12,858 nucleotides of DNA from Marinosulfonomonas sp. PRT-SC04 (GCA_001321835.1 JPUR01000172.1:1-12858), one strand, 5' to 3'; numbered from the stretch's first letter, positions 1 through 7,508 are shown. Translations and numbers: made by a program. The notes: a model not told the origin generated them from the letters alone.

Positions 1-334
1 TTGATTGATTAAATCGTCGCAAAGGTTGCCTCGGGAACTCTATAAATCTCTAACTTGGGACCGTGGAAAAGAGCTGGCTGATCATGCGCGCCTGACGATG
101 GCCACAGATGTCGAGGTCTACTTCTGTGATCCGCAATCGCCGTGGCAGCGCGGATCTAACGAGAATACCAACAGGTTGCTTAGACAATATTTGCCGCGCG
201 GAACGGACCTATCAGTCCATTCTCAAGCCAAACTCAGTGCAATTGCACGACAGCTTAACGAGCGCCCCCGAAAGACCTTGCAATACCAAACGCCAGCAGA
301 GAAGTTTGCTCAGTGTGTTGCATCGATCAGTTGA
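1..334 (+). mobile_element. 3' end of an IS30-family insertion sequence
   Basis: The window opens inside an IS30-family element. Only the last third of the transposase and what I take to be the right terminus are present. Host ABC-transporter sequence starts within a few bases of the transposase stop codon, so the element's right end must lie at about 334-337. The bases around 313-334 (containing TTGCATCGATCAGTTGA) probably form part of the terminal inverted repeat overlapping the 3' end of the gene. That is inference, because the left end lies outside the window and cannot be compared. The exact terminus and the 2-3 bp target duplication expected for this family cannot be confirmed here. Confidence 0.75.
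5..334 (+). CDS. IS30-family transposase, C-terminal fragment
   Basis: This is the C-terminal part of a DDE transposase of the IS30 family, which cuts and joins the ends of its own element. The visible 109 residues contain the family's highly conserved block: [12 protein letters not shown], whose aspartate belongs to the DDE core, then [19 protein letters not shown], whose glutamate completes the triad, then the [11 protein letters not shown] tail. The family is normally about 320-400 residues long, so the N-terminal helix-turn-helix and first catalytic Asp are upstream of the window. In this frame bases 2-4 read TGA immediately before the first codon, where an intact gene should read through. 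The copy may therefore be broken, or the first few bases may be an assembly-edge artefact. The TTG at 5 is not a true start. The family call is secure; activity is unknown. Confidence 0.85.
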   Translation: MIKSSQRLPRELYKSLTWDRGKELADHARLTMATDVEVYFCDPQSPWQRGSNENTNRLLRQYLPRGTDLSVHSQAKLSAIARQLNERPRKTLQYQTPAEKFAQCVASIS

Positions 335-1054
335 GCCCACCGCCAATTGAGGTGCTTGAAGATATTAATCTGGAGATCCCGACCGGTCGCATCATTTGCG
401 TGGTTGGCCCGTCTGGCTGTGGTAAATCCACCTTGCTGCGATTTATTGGCGGGCTGGAGCTTCCGACATCGGGGCAGGTGCTGCAATTGTCTGAACCACC
501 AGCCGACAGTCTAAACCCGTTTACCTTTGCATTTCAAGACTTTGCACTGCTGCCTTGGCGCACTGTGGATGGCAATGTGCGGCTGGTTCTGGAGGATCAC
601 GGGCTGGGCAAACCCGAGATGGATCGCATCATCAAAGATGTTTTATCCCGCACCAAACTGGCGGATTTTGCCGATGCGCTGCCGAAAAACCTGTCGGGCG
701 GCATGAAGCAGCGGGTGGCGATTGCGCGCGCCCTTGCGGTGCGCCCTGCAGTTTGGTTGATGGACGAACCCCTGTCGGCGTTGGACGCCCAAACCCGCGA
801 ATTATTGATGGATGATCTGGTCGGCATTTGGCTGCGCCAACCGTTCACCGCCGTCTATGTCACCCATAATCTGGCCGAGGCCGTGCGGCTGGGCCACCGG
901 ATTGTGGTGCTGTCGCGCCGTCCGGGGCGGATCCGAAAAGTGATCGACATTGATATGCCACTGCAAGATCGTCGCGCTGGCCAAGATTGAGCAAGAGCTG
1001 TGGAACCTGATGCGTGACGAGGCTGAAGCGGCTGATCAGGAGTTGATTACATGA
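335..1054 (+). pseudogene. ABC importer ATPase (SsuB/TauB-like), 5'-truncated and frameshifted
   Basis: ATP-binding subunit of a nitrate/sulfonate/taurine-type ABC importer. Reading from a GTG at 313, which lies inside the IS30 end, it shows Walker A GPSGCGKST (residues 32-40), the Q-loop AFQDF, the signature LSGGMKQRVAIARAL (127-141), Walker B VWLMDEPLSALD (147-158) and the H-loop VTHNLAEA. Two lesions are visible. First, recognisable ABC sequence begins at PPPIEVLEDINLEIP, so the usual first 15-20 residues, including the A-loop that stacks on adenine, were removed by the IS30 junction. Second, the frame closes at 988-990, whereas the +1 frame from about 975 carries a typical family tail (KIEQELWNLMRDEAEAADQE) ending at TGA 1052-1054, which overlaps the permease ATG. 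The gene is probably dead. The hybrid 225-residue ORF at 313-990 could still be translated. The substrate cannot be read from the sequence. Confidence 0.8.
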
Positions 1055-1836
1055 GCAAACGGGTCCCTTATCGTGGCGGCGGGTTCCGTCCCAAACGCAT
1101 TCGTGGTGTTGGGCTTGTTGTGTTCATCTCCTTGTTATTGCTCGCTGAATGGGGCACACGATCCGGCTGGATCACCAATCTATCCCTGCCGCGCCCCTCT
1201 GATGTGGTGCGCACCCTGTATGAATTAGCGGCCTCTGGTCTGCTTTGGACCCATCTGAGCCTGTCGCTGGGCCGTTTGGCAGTTGGTGCATTTTTGGGCG
1301 CCGGATTTGGAGTTTTGATCGGGGTTGGCATCGGCTTGTCCAGCTATATGCGGGCCGGATTGGTGCCGCTGGTGGCGGCTTTGTTCCCGATTCCAAAGAT
1401 CGCACTGTTGCCGCTGTTTGTGATCTGGTTTGGCATTGACGAGGTGTCAAAATACGCGCTGATCGCCTTTGGCACCTTCACCCCGACTGTGGTTGCGACC
1501 TATGGCGCGGTGGACAATGTTGACCGCACTTTGATCCGGATGGGCCAGAGTTTTGGGCTGACTCGCGCCAGTATTATCCGCAAAATTGTGCTGCCCGGCG
1601 CGATGCCTGGCATTCTGTCTGGCTTGCGGATTTCACTGGCGATTGCGATCATTTTGTTGACCGCAGCCGAGATGATTGGCGCGGAATACGGCATCGGGGC
1701 CTACATCCTGCAAGCCGGTGCGCTTTATGATCTGGAGCGGTTGTTTGCCGGTGTCACCATCCTGTCGATCCTCGGGGTTTCGCTGAGTTTCGTGCTGAGC
1801 AAAATCGAGGCCAATGTGTTGGGGTGGCGCAATTAA
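1051..1836 (+). CDS. ABC importer permease (SsuC/TauC-like)
   Basis: Inner-membrane permease of a binding-protein-dependent importer of the nitrate/sulfonate/taurine/pyrimidine-precursor class (BPD_transp_1 fold). It has 261 residues, a basic N-terminus, a first span at about residues 19-33, and further hydrophobic segments near 72-95, 102-126, 135-152, 190-210 and 232-250. The cytoplasmic EAA loop that docks on the ATPase is recognisable at about 162-190 (MGQSFGL followed by RKIVLPGAMPGILSGLR). The ATG at 1051 overlaps the shifted stop of the ATPase gene as ATGA, the sign of a translationally coupled operon. No substrate-binding protein gene is in view; it may lie beyond the IS30 element. 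Its stop codon (1834-1836) interlocks with the stop of the minus-strand gene. The reading frame is intact, but its ATPase partner is damaged, so the importer is probably not functional. Confidence 0.88.
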   Translation: MSKRVPYRGGGFRPKRIRGVGLVVFISLLLLAEWGTRSGWITNLSLPRPSDVVRTLYELAASGLLWTHLSLSLGRLAVGAFLGAGFGVLIGVGIGLSSYMRAGLVPLVAALFPIPKIALLPLFVIWFGIDEVSKYALIAFGTFTPTVVATYGAVDNVDRTLIRMGQSFGLTRASIIRKIVLPGAMPGILSGLRISLAIAIILLTAAEMIGAEYGIGAYILQAGALYDLERLFAGVTILSILGVSLSFVLSKIEANVLGWRN

Positions 1837-2015
1837 CTCGGGATCCAGCCGCGGCGCTGTGGCGTCATCTGCAGCCAGTCCGGCACCCCGATCCAGCGTT
1901 CAATTGCAAACAGGATCAGGCAGATCATAACGATGCCGATCACCAGTTTGACCTTTTTCTCACTGGGGGGATTGCGGGCCCATTTGGACATCCGCAAAAG
2001 ATGACGCAGGTTCAT
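1833..2015 (-). CDS. small single-span membrane protein downstream of hpt
   Basis: A 60-residue protein with a basic N-terminal segment ([20 protein letters not shown]), one clear transmembrane helix at about residues 23-42 ([20 protein letters not shown]) and a short polar tail containing [11 protein letters not shown]. The positive charge before the helix predicts an N-in orientation. I recall similar small proteins beside hpt in other Rhodobacteraceae, but know of no assigned function. Its ATG (2013-2015) overlaps the hpt stop codon as ATGA, which argues strongly that it is a real, translationally coupled gene. Its stop overlaps the permease stop on the other strand, so the two transcription units converge with no space for a terminator. 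Confidence 0.72.
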   Translation of the reverse strand: MNLRHLLRMSKWARNPPSEKKVKLVIGIVMICLILFAIERWIGVPDWLQMTPQRRGWIPS

Positions 2016-2554
2016 TCTTCGGTGAAACGCACCTTGCCGATATAGGGCAGGTTGCGGTTTCTTTGTGCAAAGTCAATGCCGTAGCCAACGACAAATTCAT
2101 CAGGGATTTCAAAGCCAATAAAATCGGCGGTGATGTCAACTTCGCGGCGCGCTTGTTTGTTCAGCAGAGCAATGGTTTTCAACCGTGCGGGTTTGCGTGC
2201 GTTCAGCAATCCAACCACATGTTTCAAGGTGAAGCCAGTGTCGACAATATCTTCGACCAATAACACATCTCGGCCGCCGATTTGACCCCGTAAATCTTTC
2301 ATGATCCGCACTTCGCGACTGGATTCTGTGCTGTCACCGTAAGAGGTGGCCTCTAAAAAATCCACCTCGACCGGCAGGTCCAGCTCGCGCACCAGATCAG
2401 CGATAAACACAAATGATCCACGCAGCAGCCCGACCACAATCAGCTTGTCGGTGTCCTTGAATGTGTCATGGATTTCGCGGGACAGATCCTCGATACGAGC
2501 GGCAATGGTTTTGGCCGAAATCATCTCTTCTATGACATAGGGTCGCGTTGGCAT
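2012..2554 (-). CDS. hpt: hypoxanthine phosphoribosyltransferase
   Basis: Purine salvage enzyme that transfers the phosphoribosyl group of PRPP to hypoxanthine (and often guanine), giving IMP or GMP, in the cytoplasm. At 180 residues it has the normal family length. The PRPP-binding loop [13 protein letters not shown] is at residues 98-110, with the acidic pair E101-D102 and catalytic D105. The SYG of the flexible catalytic loop is at 71-73, and [11 protein letters not shown] (40-50) forms the first PPi-binding turn. The C-terminal part ([22 protein letters not shown]) is the usual purine-binding hood region. The ATG start at 2552-2554 is preceded on its strand by AAGGAC. It is transcribed divergently from the Coq10/RatA-like gene and leads the small membrane protein gene. 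The family is certain; hypoxanthine versus guanine preference is not. Confidence 0.95.
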   Translation of the reverse strand: MPTRPYVIEEMISAKTIAARIEDLSREIHDTFKDTDKLIVVGLLRGSFVFIADLVRELDLPVEVDFLEATSYGDSTESSREVRIMKDLRGQIGGRDVLLVEDIVDTGFTLKHVVGLLNARKPARLKTIALLNKQARREVDITADFIGFEIPDEFVVGYGIDFAQRNRNLPYIGKVRFTEE

Positions 2555-2564
2555 GGTTGGGTCC

Positions 2565-2593
2565 TTGAATTAACCTGCTGAACATACTTAATG
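2565..2593 (+). promoter_or_regulatory. possible promoter for the Coq10/RatA-like gene
   Basis: In the 70-bp divergent spacer, TTGAAT (2565-2570) and TTAATG (2588-2593) are 17 bp apart, about 30 bp before the ATG at 2625. The -35 match is good and the -10 match weak. This was found by eye only. Confidence 0.3.
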
Positions 2594-2610
2594 GCACAGA
2601 ATCGCCACAA
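2581..2610 (-). promoter_or_regulatory. possible promoter for hpt
   Basis: On the minus strand, TTGTGG (2610-2605) and TATGTT (2586-2581) are separated by 18 bp, about 27 bp before the hpt ATG. It overlaps the candidate promoter on the plus strand, so the two genes could compete for polymerase. This is a by-eye match only. Confidence 0.3.
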
Positions 2611-2624
2611 GGGACTAGGATAAA

Positions 2625-3080
2625 ATGCCGACCCAGTCAGAAAATAAGGTCTTGCCGTATTCTGCCGCGCAAATGTACGCGCTGGCGGCTGATGTGATGT
2701 CTTATCCTAAATTCCTGCCGTGGATATCGGCGGCGCGGATCAGATCGCGCAAGGATGTGGGCGACTACGAGCTGCTCGAGGCGGATTTGGTGATTTCCTT
2801 CAAGGTGTTTCGCGAGCGGTTTGGCAGCACTGTTAAGCTGCACGAGGGCGACAAAACCATCGTCACCGAATATCTGGATGGCCCGTTCAAATATCTGACC
2901 TCGAACTGGGCGTTTGTCGATCAGGATGGCGGCGGTTGCGAGGTCTGTTTCCATGTCGATTTCGAATTTAAAAACATCATTCTGCAAAAGCTGATTGGCG
3001 TGGTGTTTAACGAGGCGATGCGCCGCACCATGCGCGCTTTTGAGGATCGTGCAAAAGTGCTGTACGGGCCACAATCCTGA
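2625..3080 (+). CDS. Coq10/RatA-like START-domain (SRPBCC) protein
   Basis: A 151-residue polyketide-cyclase/START-fold protein of the Coq10/RatA group. Eukaryotic Coq10 binds coenzyme Q and supports respiration; E. coli RatA was described as a ribosome-association toxin. In alphaproteobacteria a ubiquinone-chaperone role is the more likely one. Family hallmarks seen: the N-terminal Y-SAAQMYALAADVMSYPKFLPW block (residues 12-34), the hydrophobic F-V-F-RFGSTVKL strands in the middle, EYLDGPFKYLTSNWAF (86-101), which is the most conserved part of the family, and the long C-terminal helix FNEAMRRTMRAFEDRA that closes the lipid cavity. The ATG at 2625 follows AGGA at 2617-2620. The gene stands alone, divergent from hpt and convergent with pncC, with only 4 bp between the stops. 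The name toxin should not be taken literally. Confidence 0.85.
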   Translation: MPTQSENKVLPYSAAQMYALAADVMSYPKFLPWISAARIRSRKDVGDYELLEADLVISFKVFRERFGSTVKLHEGDKTIVTEYLDGPFKYLTSNWAFVDQDGGGCEVCFHVDFEFKNIILQKLIGVVFNEAMRRTMRAFEDRAKVLYGPQS

Positions 3081-3084
3081 CGGA

Positions 3085-3576
3085 TTACAACTTAAGGCTA
3101 GACGCTTTTGAGCAGGCGTCATGCAACAAGGCCAAAGCATGATCCCGCGCGGCCTTTCGGACCAGATCGCGCCCCAAGGCCCCAAACTCGACGGTCTCAA
3201 CCCGTGTCGCGTGGCCAGTTTTTGCCACGCAAAAGCACACCCGCCCCTCGGGTTTTATCCCGTCACTGCCGGGGCCTGCGATGCCGGTGATCGAGACCGC
3301 CAAATCCGCCTTTGAGTGCCGCAACGCCCCCTCGGCCATTTCAATCGCGACCTGTTCTGACACCGCGCCATGATCTTTCAGCGTTTGCTCAGAAACCCCC
3401 AACATGGCGCGTTTGGCGTCATTGGAATAGGTCACAAAACCGCATAAAAACACATCGGATGATCCGGCCACATCGGTCAGCGCGGCAGCGACCATACCGC
3501 CGGTGCAACTTTCAGCTGTGGCCACAGTCAGCTTTGCCGAACGGCATGCAGCCAGAACCGAAGACGCGGAAATCAC
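3085..3576 (-). CDS. pncC: nicotinamide-nucleotide amidohydrolase PncC (CinA C-terminal domain)
   Basis: Stand-alone CinA C-terminal domain, 163 residues. It deamidates nicotinamide mononucleotide to nicotinate mononucleotide in the pyridine-nucleotide salvage cycle. The conserved AESCTGG is at residues 21-27, with S23 as the likely catalytic serine. [16 protein letters not shown] follows at 46-61, and the second signature [19 protein letters not shown] is at 95-113. The N-terminal molybdopterin-like domain of full-length CinA is absent, as is usual for PncC. The start is GTG at 3576, whose bases overlap the pgpA stop as GTGA; the nearby ATG at 3578 is out of frame. It is the last gene of the ispDF-pgpA-pncC unit and converges on the Coq10/RatA-like gene. 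Confidence 0.92.
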   Translation of the reverse strand: MISASSVLAACRSAKLTVATAESCTGGMVAAALTDVAGSSDVFLCGFVTYSNDAKRAMLGVSEQTLKDHGAVSEQVAIEMAEGALRHSKADLAVSITGIAGPGSDGIKPEGRVCFCVAKTGHATRVETVEFGALGRDLVRKAARDHALALLHDACSKASSLKL

Positions 3577-4064
3577 ATTAAAACCTCATGGGCAAACACC
3601 GCCAGGGCAATGACCACAATCGCCGCCATCACACCGGCGATCACATCGTCAAACATCACCCCAAAGGCCGATGGTTTACGATCCGCCCAGCCAACGGGAC
3701 CTGGCTTCCAGATATCAAACAACCGGAACAGCAAAAACGCGGCGACCCAGCCGGGGTAGGGAAACAGCCATGGGTCTTTGTCCATAAACCACATCCCCCA
3801 TGACAGCGGCAATAGTGCGATCCACATGCCCGCCACCTCGTCAATGACGATCTCGCTGGGATCATGGTCTTCCTTGCCGCGGGTGTGCTGAATGGTGGCC
3901 CACCAGCCGATGAAAAACACCGCGATTGTGGCCGCCAGCAGCGCCGGAAAACCACCTGCGACATGGATCAGATAGCCAACTGGAATGGCCGCAGCCGAGC
4001 CCCAAGTGCCGGGGGCAGGGCGGATCAATCCGACATAGAAAAACGTTGCGATCAGTTTGCTCAT
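3573..4064 (-). CDS. pgpA: phosphatidylglycerophosphatase A
   Basis: Inner-membrane phosphatase that removes the phosphate from phosphatidylglycerol phosphate, the last step of phosphatidylglycerol synthesis. It has 163 residues. Conserved family blocks are [14 protein letters not shown] (residues 15-28), [14 protein letters not shown] (68-81, the acidic metal-binding core) and [17 protein letters not shown] (113-129) followed by [11 protein letters not shown] (134-144). Hydrophobic segments near 27-55, 78-95, 104-117 and 140-158 fit the four-span topology of the family. The ATG overlaps the ispDF stop as ATGA, and its own stop overlaps the pncC GTG, so the three genes are probably translated as a coupled chain. 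Confidence 0.94.
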   Translation of the reverse strand: MSKLIATFFYVGLIRPAPGTWGSAAAIPVGYLIHVAGGFPALLAATIAVFFIGWWATIQHTRGKEDHDPSEIVIDEVAGMWIALLPLSWGMWFMDKDPWLFPYPGWVAAFLLFRLFDIWKPGPVGWADRKPSAFGVMFDDVIAGVMAAIVVIALAVFAHEVLM

Positions 4065-5224
4065 GATTTCACCAAAGTTACAGTTGCGATTGAGGCAATG
4101 CCCTCGCCACGGCCGGTGAAGCCCAACCGCTCCGAGGTGGTGGCCTTGACGCTGACACGCTCCATCTCCATGCTCATAATCCGCGCCATTTCAACGCGCA
4201 TCGTCACCGCATGTGGGCCAATTTTCGGCATCTCGCAAATCAGCGTACAATCGACGTTGGAAATGCTGAAACCATAGTCACGGGCCAGCTTAACGGCATG
4301 TCGCAGAAAAATCTCCGAGGCAGCGCCTTTCCACTGTGGATCTGACGGCGGAAAATGCTGGCCAATGTCGCCCATCGCCAGCGCGCCGTAAATCGCATCG
4401 GTGACCGCGTGCATGCCAACATCGGCGTCAGAATGACCATCCAACCCGTGGCTGTGCGGCACCGAAATGCCACATAGCATCACCTGATCGCCGGCACAAA
4501 ACCGGTGCACATCAAAGCCGTTGCCCAACCGTATATCCATATCGCGCTCCAATAGGTGTTCGGCCAACTGTTCTGCGCGTGCAAAATCGCTGGCGTGGGT
4601 GATTTTCATGTTGGCCTCGTCGCCGGTGATGATTTTCACATCCAAACCATGCGCCAAAGCGACCTCGACATCATCCGCCGCATTGCCGTTATAAGCTGTA
4701 CCACCGCTGTGAGCGGCGTGGGCCGCAATGATATCTTTCAGGTGAAAGCCTTGTGGGGTTTGGGCGCGAAACAGGTTTTCGCGGGGGTGCGGGGCGATAA
4801 CTTTTCCAGCCGCGCCGCGCCACAGCGCATCGGTGATCGCAAGGGCGGGGGCGGCACCGGCGTGGGTTTTCAGCGCGGCAATCACCTCACTGATCATCCG
4901 CGCCGAGACCAAAGGCCGTGCGCCATCATGGATCAGCACGTTATCTGCACCATGCGCCGCGCTCAAACCGGCCTGCACCGAAGCATCGCGACTGTCGCCA
5001 CCATGCACGGTTTGCACCGCGCTCAAATCCAGCTTGGCCAACAGATCATCATCGGCGGGATTGACCACCAGAATGATCTTTTGAATGTCGGCATGATTGG
5101 CAAAAGCAGCAATCGTGCGCTCCAGAATGCAGCGTCCCTGCAAGAGCTGGAACTGCTTGGGGATTTCCCCTCCGGCCCGAAGGCCACGCCCGGCGGCGAC
5201 GATGATGGCGGTTGTTGTTGTCAT
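4061..5224 (-). CDS. ispDF: bifunctional IspD/IspF of the MEP isoprenoid pathway
   Basis: A fusion of 2-C-methyl-D-erythritol 4-phosphate cytidylyltransferase (IspD) and 2-C-methyl-D-erythritol 2,4-cyclodiphosphate synthase (IspF), steps three and five of the non-mevalonate pathway. The IspD half is about residues 1-225: the CTP-binding loop [20 protein letters not shown] (6-25) and [11 protein letters not shown] (96-106). The IspF half is about 229-387: GNGFDVHRF (234-242), with D238 and H240 as zinc ligands and H272 in [13 protein letters not shown] as the third, plus the C-terminal [18 protein letters not shown]. No linker degeneration is visible and all key residues are present. The fusion is typical of alphaproteobacteria. 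The ATG is at 5222-5224. It leads the minus-strand operon with pgpA and pncC and is divergent from dusB. Confidence 0.96.
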   Translation of the reverse strand: MTTTTAIIVAAGRGLRAGGEIPKQFQLLQGRCILERTIAAFANHADIQKIILVVNPADDDLLAKLDLSAVQTVHGGDSRDASVQAGLSAAHGADNVLIHDGARPLVSARMISEVIAALKTHAGAAPALAITDALWRGAAGKVIAPHPRENLFRAQTPQGFHLKDIIAAHAAHSGGTAYNGNAADDVEVALAHGLDVKIITGDEANMKITHASDFARAEQLAEHLLERDMDIRLGNGFDVHRFCAGDQVMLCGISVPHSHGLDGHSDADVGMHAVTDAIYGALAMGDIGQHFPPSDPQWKGAASEIFLRHAVKLARDYGFSISNVDCTLICEMPKIGPHAVTMRVEMARIMSMEMERVSVKATTSERLGFTGRGEGIASIATVTLVKS

Positions 5225-5391
5225 GGCATTGGTTTAGGTTTTTGCGCCGCCACTGACAAGGTGTCGTCAGAATTGTTGAATAATTCTTATGCAAAACCTT
5301 TCAAAGATTTTGGTGGGGCCAAGTCGATATGGTCAATTGCCTTTCATCCAAGTCACCGCTAATCAGGGGTAACTGCACAAGGATTAGGCAT
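5225..5391. promoter_or_regulatory. divergent ispDF/dusB promoter region with a dyad
   Basis: A 167-bp spacer between two divergent transcription units; it must carry the promoters of both operons. The clearest structure is the dyad CTGAC (5253-5257), an 8-base gap, and GTCAG (5266-5270), about 30 bp upstream of the ispDF ATG. It could be an operator or a small hairpin in the ispDF leader. A local AT-rich stretch at 5270-5310 is where the dusB promoter is most likely, but I see no convincing -35/-10 pair. If the dusB start were the upstream ATG at 5329 instead of the TTG at 5392, the spacer would shrink to 104 bp. Confidence 0.4.
5379..5383 (+). promoter_or_regulatory. ribosome binding site that decides the dusB start
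   Basis: AAGGA lies 8 bases before the TTG at 5392, an ideal spacing. The alternative ATG at 5329 would add 21 residues unlike any DusB N-terminus I know. Confidence 0.6.
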
Positions 5392-6372
5392 TTGACTATA
5401 AAACTGGCAGGCATCCAGTTGGATCACGCGGTTTTTCTGGCCCCACTGGCCGGAATCACCGATTTACCGTTTCGCCGCATGGTATCGCGCTTTGGCGCCG
5501 GATTGGTGGTGAGCGAGATGGTCGCCAGCCACGAAATCCTCACGGGCAAACCCGGGGTTCTGGAGCGCGCTGAGCTTGGCTTGAACGAGACCAACACCGC
5601 CGTGCAGCTGGCCGGACGCGAGGAACGGCCAATGGCTGAGGCCGCCCGCATGGTGGCCGGAAATGGCGCGCGGATCATTGATATCAACATGGGCTGCCCC
5701 GCCAAAAAGGTGGTAAATGGCTACTCTGGGTCCGCCTTAATGCGCGATCTGGACCATGCGTTGCGTTTGATCGAGGCGGTGGTCGAGGCCGTCGATGTTC
5801 CGGTGACGTTAAAAACCCGCCTTGGGTGGGATGATGCCACCCTGAATGCGCCTGATTTGGCCAAACGAGCTGAGGCTGCCGGCATCCAGATGATCACCAT
5901 TCATGGCCGCACCCGCTGTCAGTTTTACAAAGGCCACGCTGACTGGGCGGCGATTGCGGCGGTGAAAGACGCGGTTGAAATTCCGGTGATCGCCAATGGC
6001 GACATCATTGATGCGACCAGTGCCAAATCCGCGCTGAAGCAGTCGGGGGCTGACGGCGTGATGATCGGGCGTGGCGCCCAAGGTGCGCCTTGGAAATTGG
6101 CGCAGGTTGCCGCGGAAATTTACGGAACAACACCGCCTGAAATTCCTACGGGCGCTGCGCTGGTTGATCTGGTCGCGAGCCACTATGAGGACATGCTGGC
6201 GTTTTATGGTCCCACTCTTGGCAGTCGTGTGGCGCGCAAACATTTGGGCTGGTTTATGGATGGGGCGGGCTGTGGGCCTGAGCTGCGCAAAATGGTTTTG
6301 ACCGAGCGTGATCCGGCGGCGGTTCTGCGCCTTTTGCCGGATGCGTTGCGCTCACAACAGGTGGCCGCATGA
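5392..6372 (+). CDS. dusB: tRNA-dihydrouridine synthase DusB (NifR3)
   Basis: FMN enzyme that reduces uridines to dihydrouridine in the tRNA D-loop. From the TTG at 5392 it has 326 residues, the usual length. The TIM-barrel N-terminus FLAPLAGITDLPFRRMV (residues 15-31) is clear. The catalytic-cysteine motif INMGCPAKKV has C102. VTLKTRLGW contains K141, and HGRTRCQFYKGHADW starts with H171; both are FMN/phosphate contacts. ANGDI (201-205) and GVMIGRGAQGAPW (222-234) bind the FMN phosphate. The TTG start is chosen because AAGGA sits 8 bases upstream and the homologous region begins just after it; an in-frame ATG exists at 5329. The gene was called nifR3 in Rhodobacter because it precedes ntrBC, as here. 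Its stop overlaps the ntrB ATG as ATGA, so a tRNA-modification gene and nitrogen-signalling genes share a transcript. Confidence 0.94.
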   Translation: MTIKLAGIQLDHAVFLAPLAGITDLPFRRMVSRFGAGLVVSEMVASHEILTGKPGVLERAELGLNETNTAVQLAGREERPMAEAARMVAGNGARIIDINMGCPAKKVVNGYSGSALMRDLDHALRLIEAVVEAVDVPVTLKTRLGWDDATLNAPDLAKRAEAAGIQMITIHGRTRCQFYKGHADWAAIAAVKDAVEIPVIANGDIIDATSAKSALKQSGADGVMIGRGAQGAPWKLAQVAAEIYGTTPPEIPTGAALVDLVASHYEDMLAFYGPTLGSRVARKHLGWFMDGAGCGPELRKMVLTERDPAAVLRLLPDALRSQQVAA

Positions 6373-7505
6373 ATTTTGAAAACCTGTGGAATGCGCTGCC
6401 AAATCCGGCCTTTCTAATCGAGGGTGACAACCGGATTTCAGCGGCCAATCAAGCCGCTGAAGATTTCATGAATACCTCGGCCAAATCTTTAGTCGGGATG
6501 CGCTGTGTTGATCTGATCAATGTGTTTAGCCCGTTGGAAAGTTCATTTGAAAGGGTGCGCCAAAGCCAAAGCCCGCTGTTCATCAATGAGGCCGAAGTCG
6601 GCCAAATCGGTGGCCAGATTGGTGGGCGGGCGATGGGTGCCGAAATAATCCTGTGCAATATCCAGATTGCGCCGATGTCGCGAGATGATCCGCAAGTGTT
6701 GCTGATGATTTCGCCGCTGCAAAACCTAAAAGGGGCCAGTCAGAAAACCGCCTCAAGATCAGCGGTCAGATCGGCGATTGGCATGGCTGAAATGCTGGCC
6801 CACGAGATCAAGAATCCGCTGGCAGGCATCACCGGTGCTGCCCAGTTGCTTGCCATGAGCTTGCCTGCGCAAGACCTTGAAATTACTGACCTTATTGTAT
6901 CAGAGGCGCGGCGCATTGTATCACTTCTGGATCAGGTTGAACAATTCGGCGACCTCAGCCCTCCGAGGCGGGTGGCGGTCAATATCCATGATGTTGTGGA
7001 TCGGGCCCGCAAGTCGGCGCGGCTGGGAATTGCCGCCAATATGCGGATCATTCAGGAATATGACCCCTCCTTGCCAGACACATGGGCGGATGCCGATCAG
7101 CTGATACAGGTGGTGACCAACCTGCTGGCAAATGCGGCCCAAGCTGCCGAAAATACAGGTGACGTAACGGGGGGTAAATCGGTGGGCGAAATCCGCATTC
7201 ACACCTCGTTTGACAACAGTCATCGCCTGCGTCGCTCTGATGGCAGCGATGCAGCCTTGCCGATTTTAATCCGGATTATTGATGATGGACCGGGCCTGCC
7301 GCCAGACATTGCCGATCAGGTGTTTGACCCGTTCGTTTCAGGGCGCGAAAACGGCACCGGACTTGGCTTGGCGCTGGTTTCGAAAATCATTGCTGAACAT
7401 GAGGGTCAGATCTCGGTGACCTCAAGGCCTGGACGCACGGAATTTCGTATTTCGCTGCCCGAGGCCCCCAGATCCCCCAAAGTCCCCAGACGCAAAGGAA
7501 CATAA
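6369..7505 (+). CDS. ntrB: nitrogen-sensing histidine kinase NtrB
   Basis: Cytoplasmic kinase/phosphatase that phosphorylates NtrC under nitrogen limitation and is normally controlled by the PII protein. It has 378 residues and no membrane span. A PAS-type sensory domain occupies about residues 1-120 (LPNPAFLIEGDNRISAANQA at its start). The phosphoacceptor helix AHEIKNPLAGITGAAQLL has H145. The N-box is NLLANAAQAA (251-260), G1 is DDGPGL (305-310) and G2 is GTGLGLAL (329-336). All catalytic motifs are intact. A local duplication gives QIGGQIGG at 79-86 within the PAS region. The ATG overlaps the dusB stop; ntrC follows after 3 bp. The C-terminal tail is basic and proline-rich. Confidence 0.95.
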   Translation: MNFENLWNALPNPAFLIEGDNRISAANQAAEDFMNTSAKSLVGMRCVDLINVFSPLESSFERVRQSQSPLFINEAEVGQIGGQIGGRAMGAEIILCNIQIAPMSRDDPQVLLMISPLQNLKGASQKTASRSAVRSAIGMAEMLAHEIKNPLAGITGAAQLLAMSLPAQDLEITDLIVSEARRIVSLLDQVEQFGDLSPPRRVAVNIHDVVDRARKSARLGIAANMRIIQEYDPSLPDTWADADQLIQVVTNLLANAAQAAENTGDVTGGKSVGEIRIHTSFDNSHRLRRSDGSDAALPILIRIIDDGPGLPPDIADQVFDPFVSGRENGTGLGLALVSKIIAEHEGQISVTSRPGRTEFRISLPEAPRSPKVPRRKGT

Positions 7506-7508
7506 CAG

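Noticed and set aside
2625..3080. Coq10/RatA-like gene as the toxin of a toxin-antitoxin pair
   Set aside because: No RatB-like or other antitoxin gene adjoins it; the sequence fits a general START-fold ubiquinone-binding protein, and the toxin label comes from E. coli annotation.
2637..3200. Minus-strand frame of 187 codons opposite the Coq10/RatA-like gene
   Set aside because: It overlaps a strongly conserved plus-strand gene and the 3' end of pncC; no domain or ribosome site supports it.
4556..5362. Long plus-strand frame of 268 codons opposite ispDF
   Set aside because: It is antisense to the IspD half, has no recognisable domain, and its composition is that of a shadow frame; ispDF on the other strand is unambiguous.
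5329..5391. Upstream ATG start for dusB at 5329
   Set aside because: The extra 21 residues resemble no DusB N-terminus and the ribosome site is weaker than the AAGGA before the TTG at 5392.
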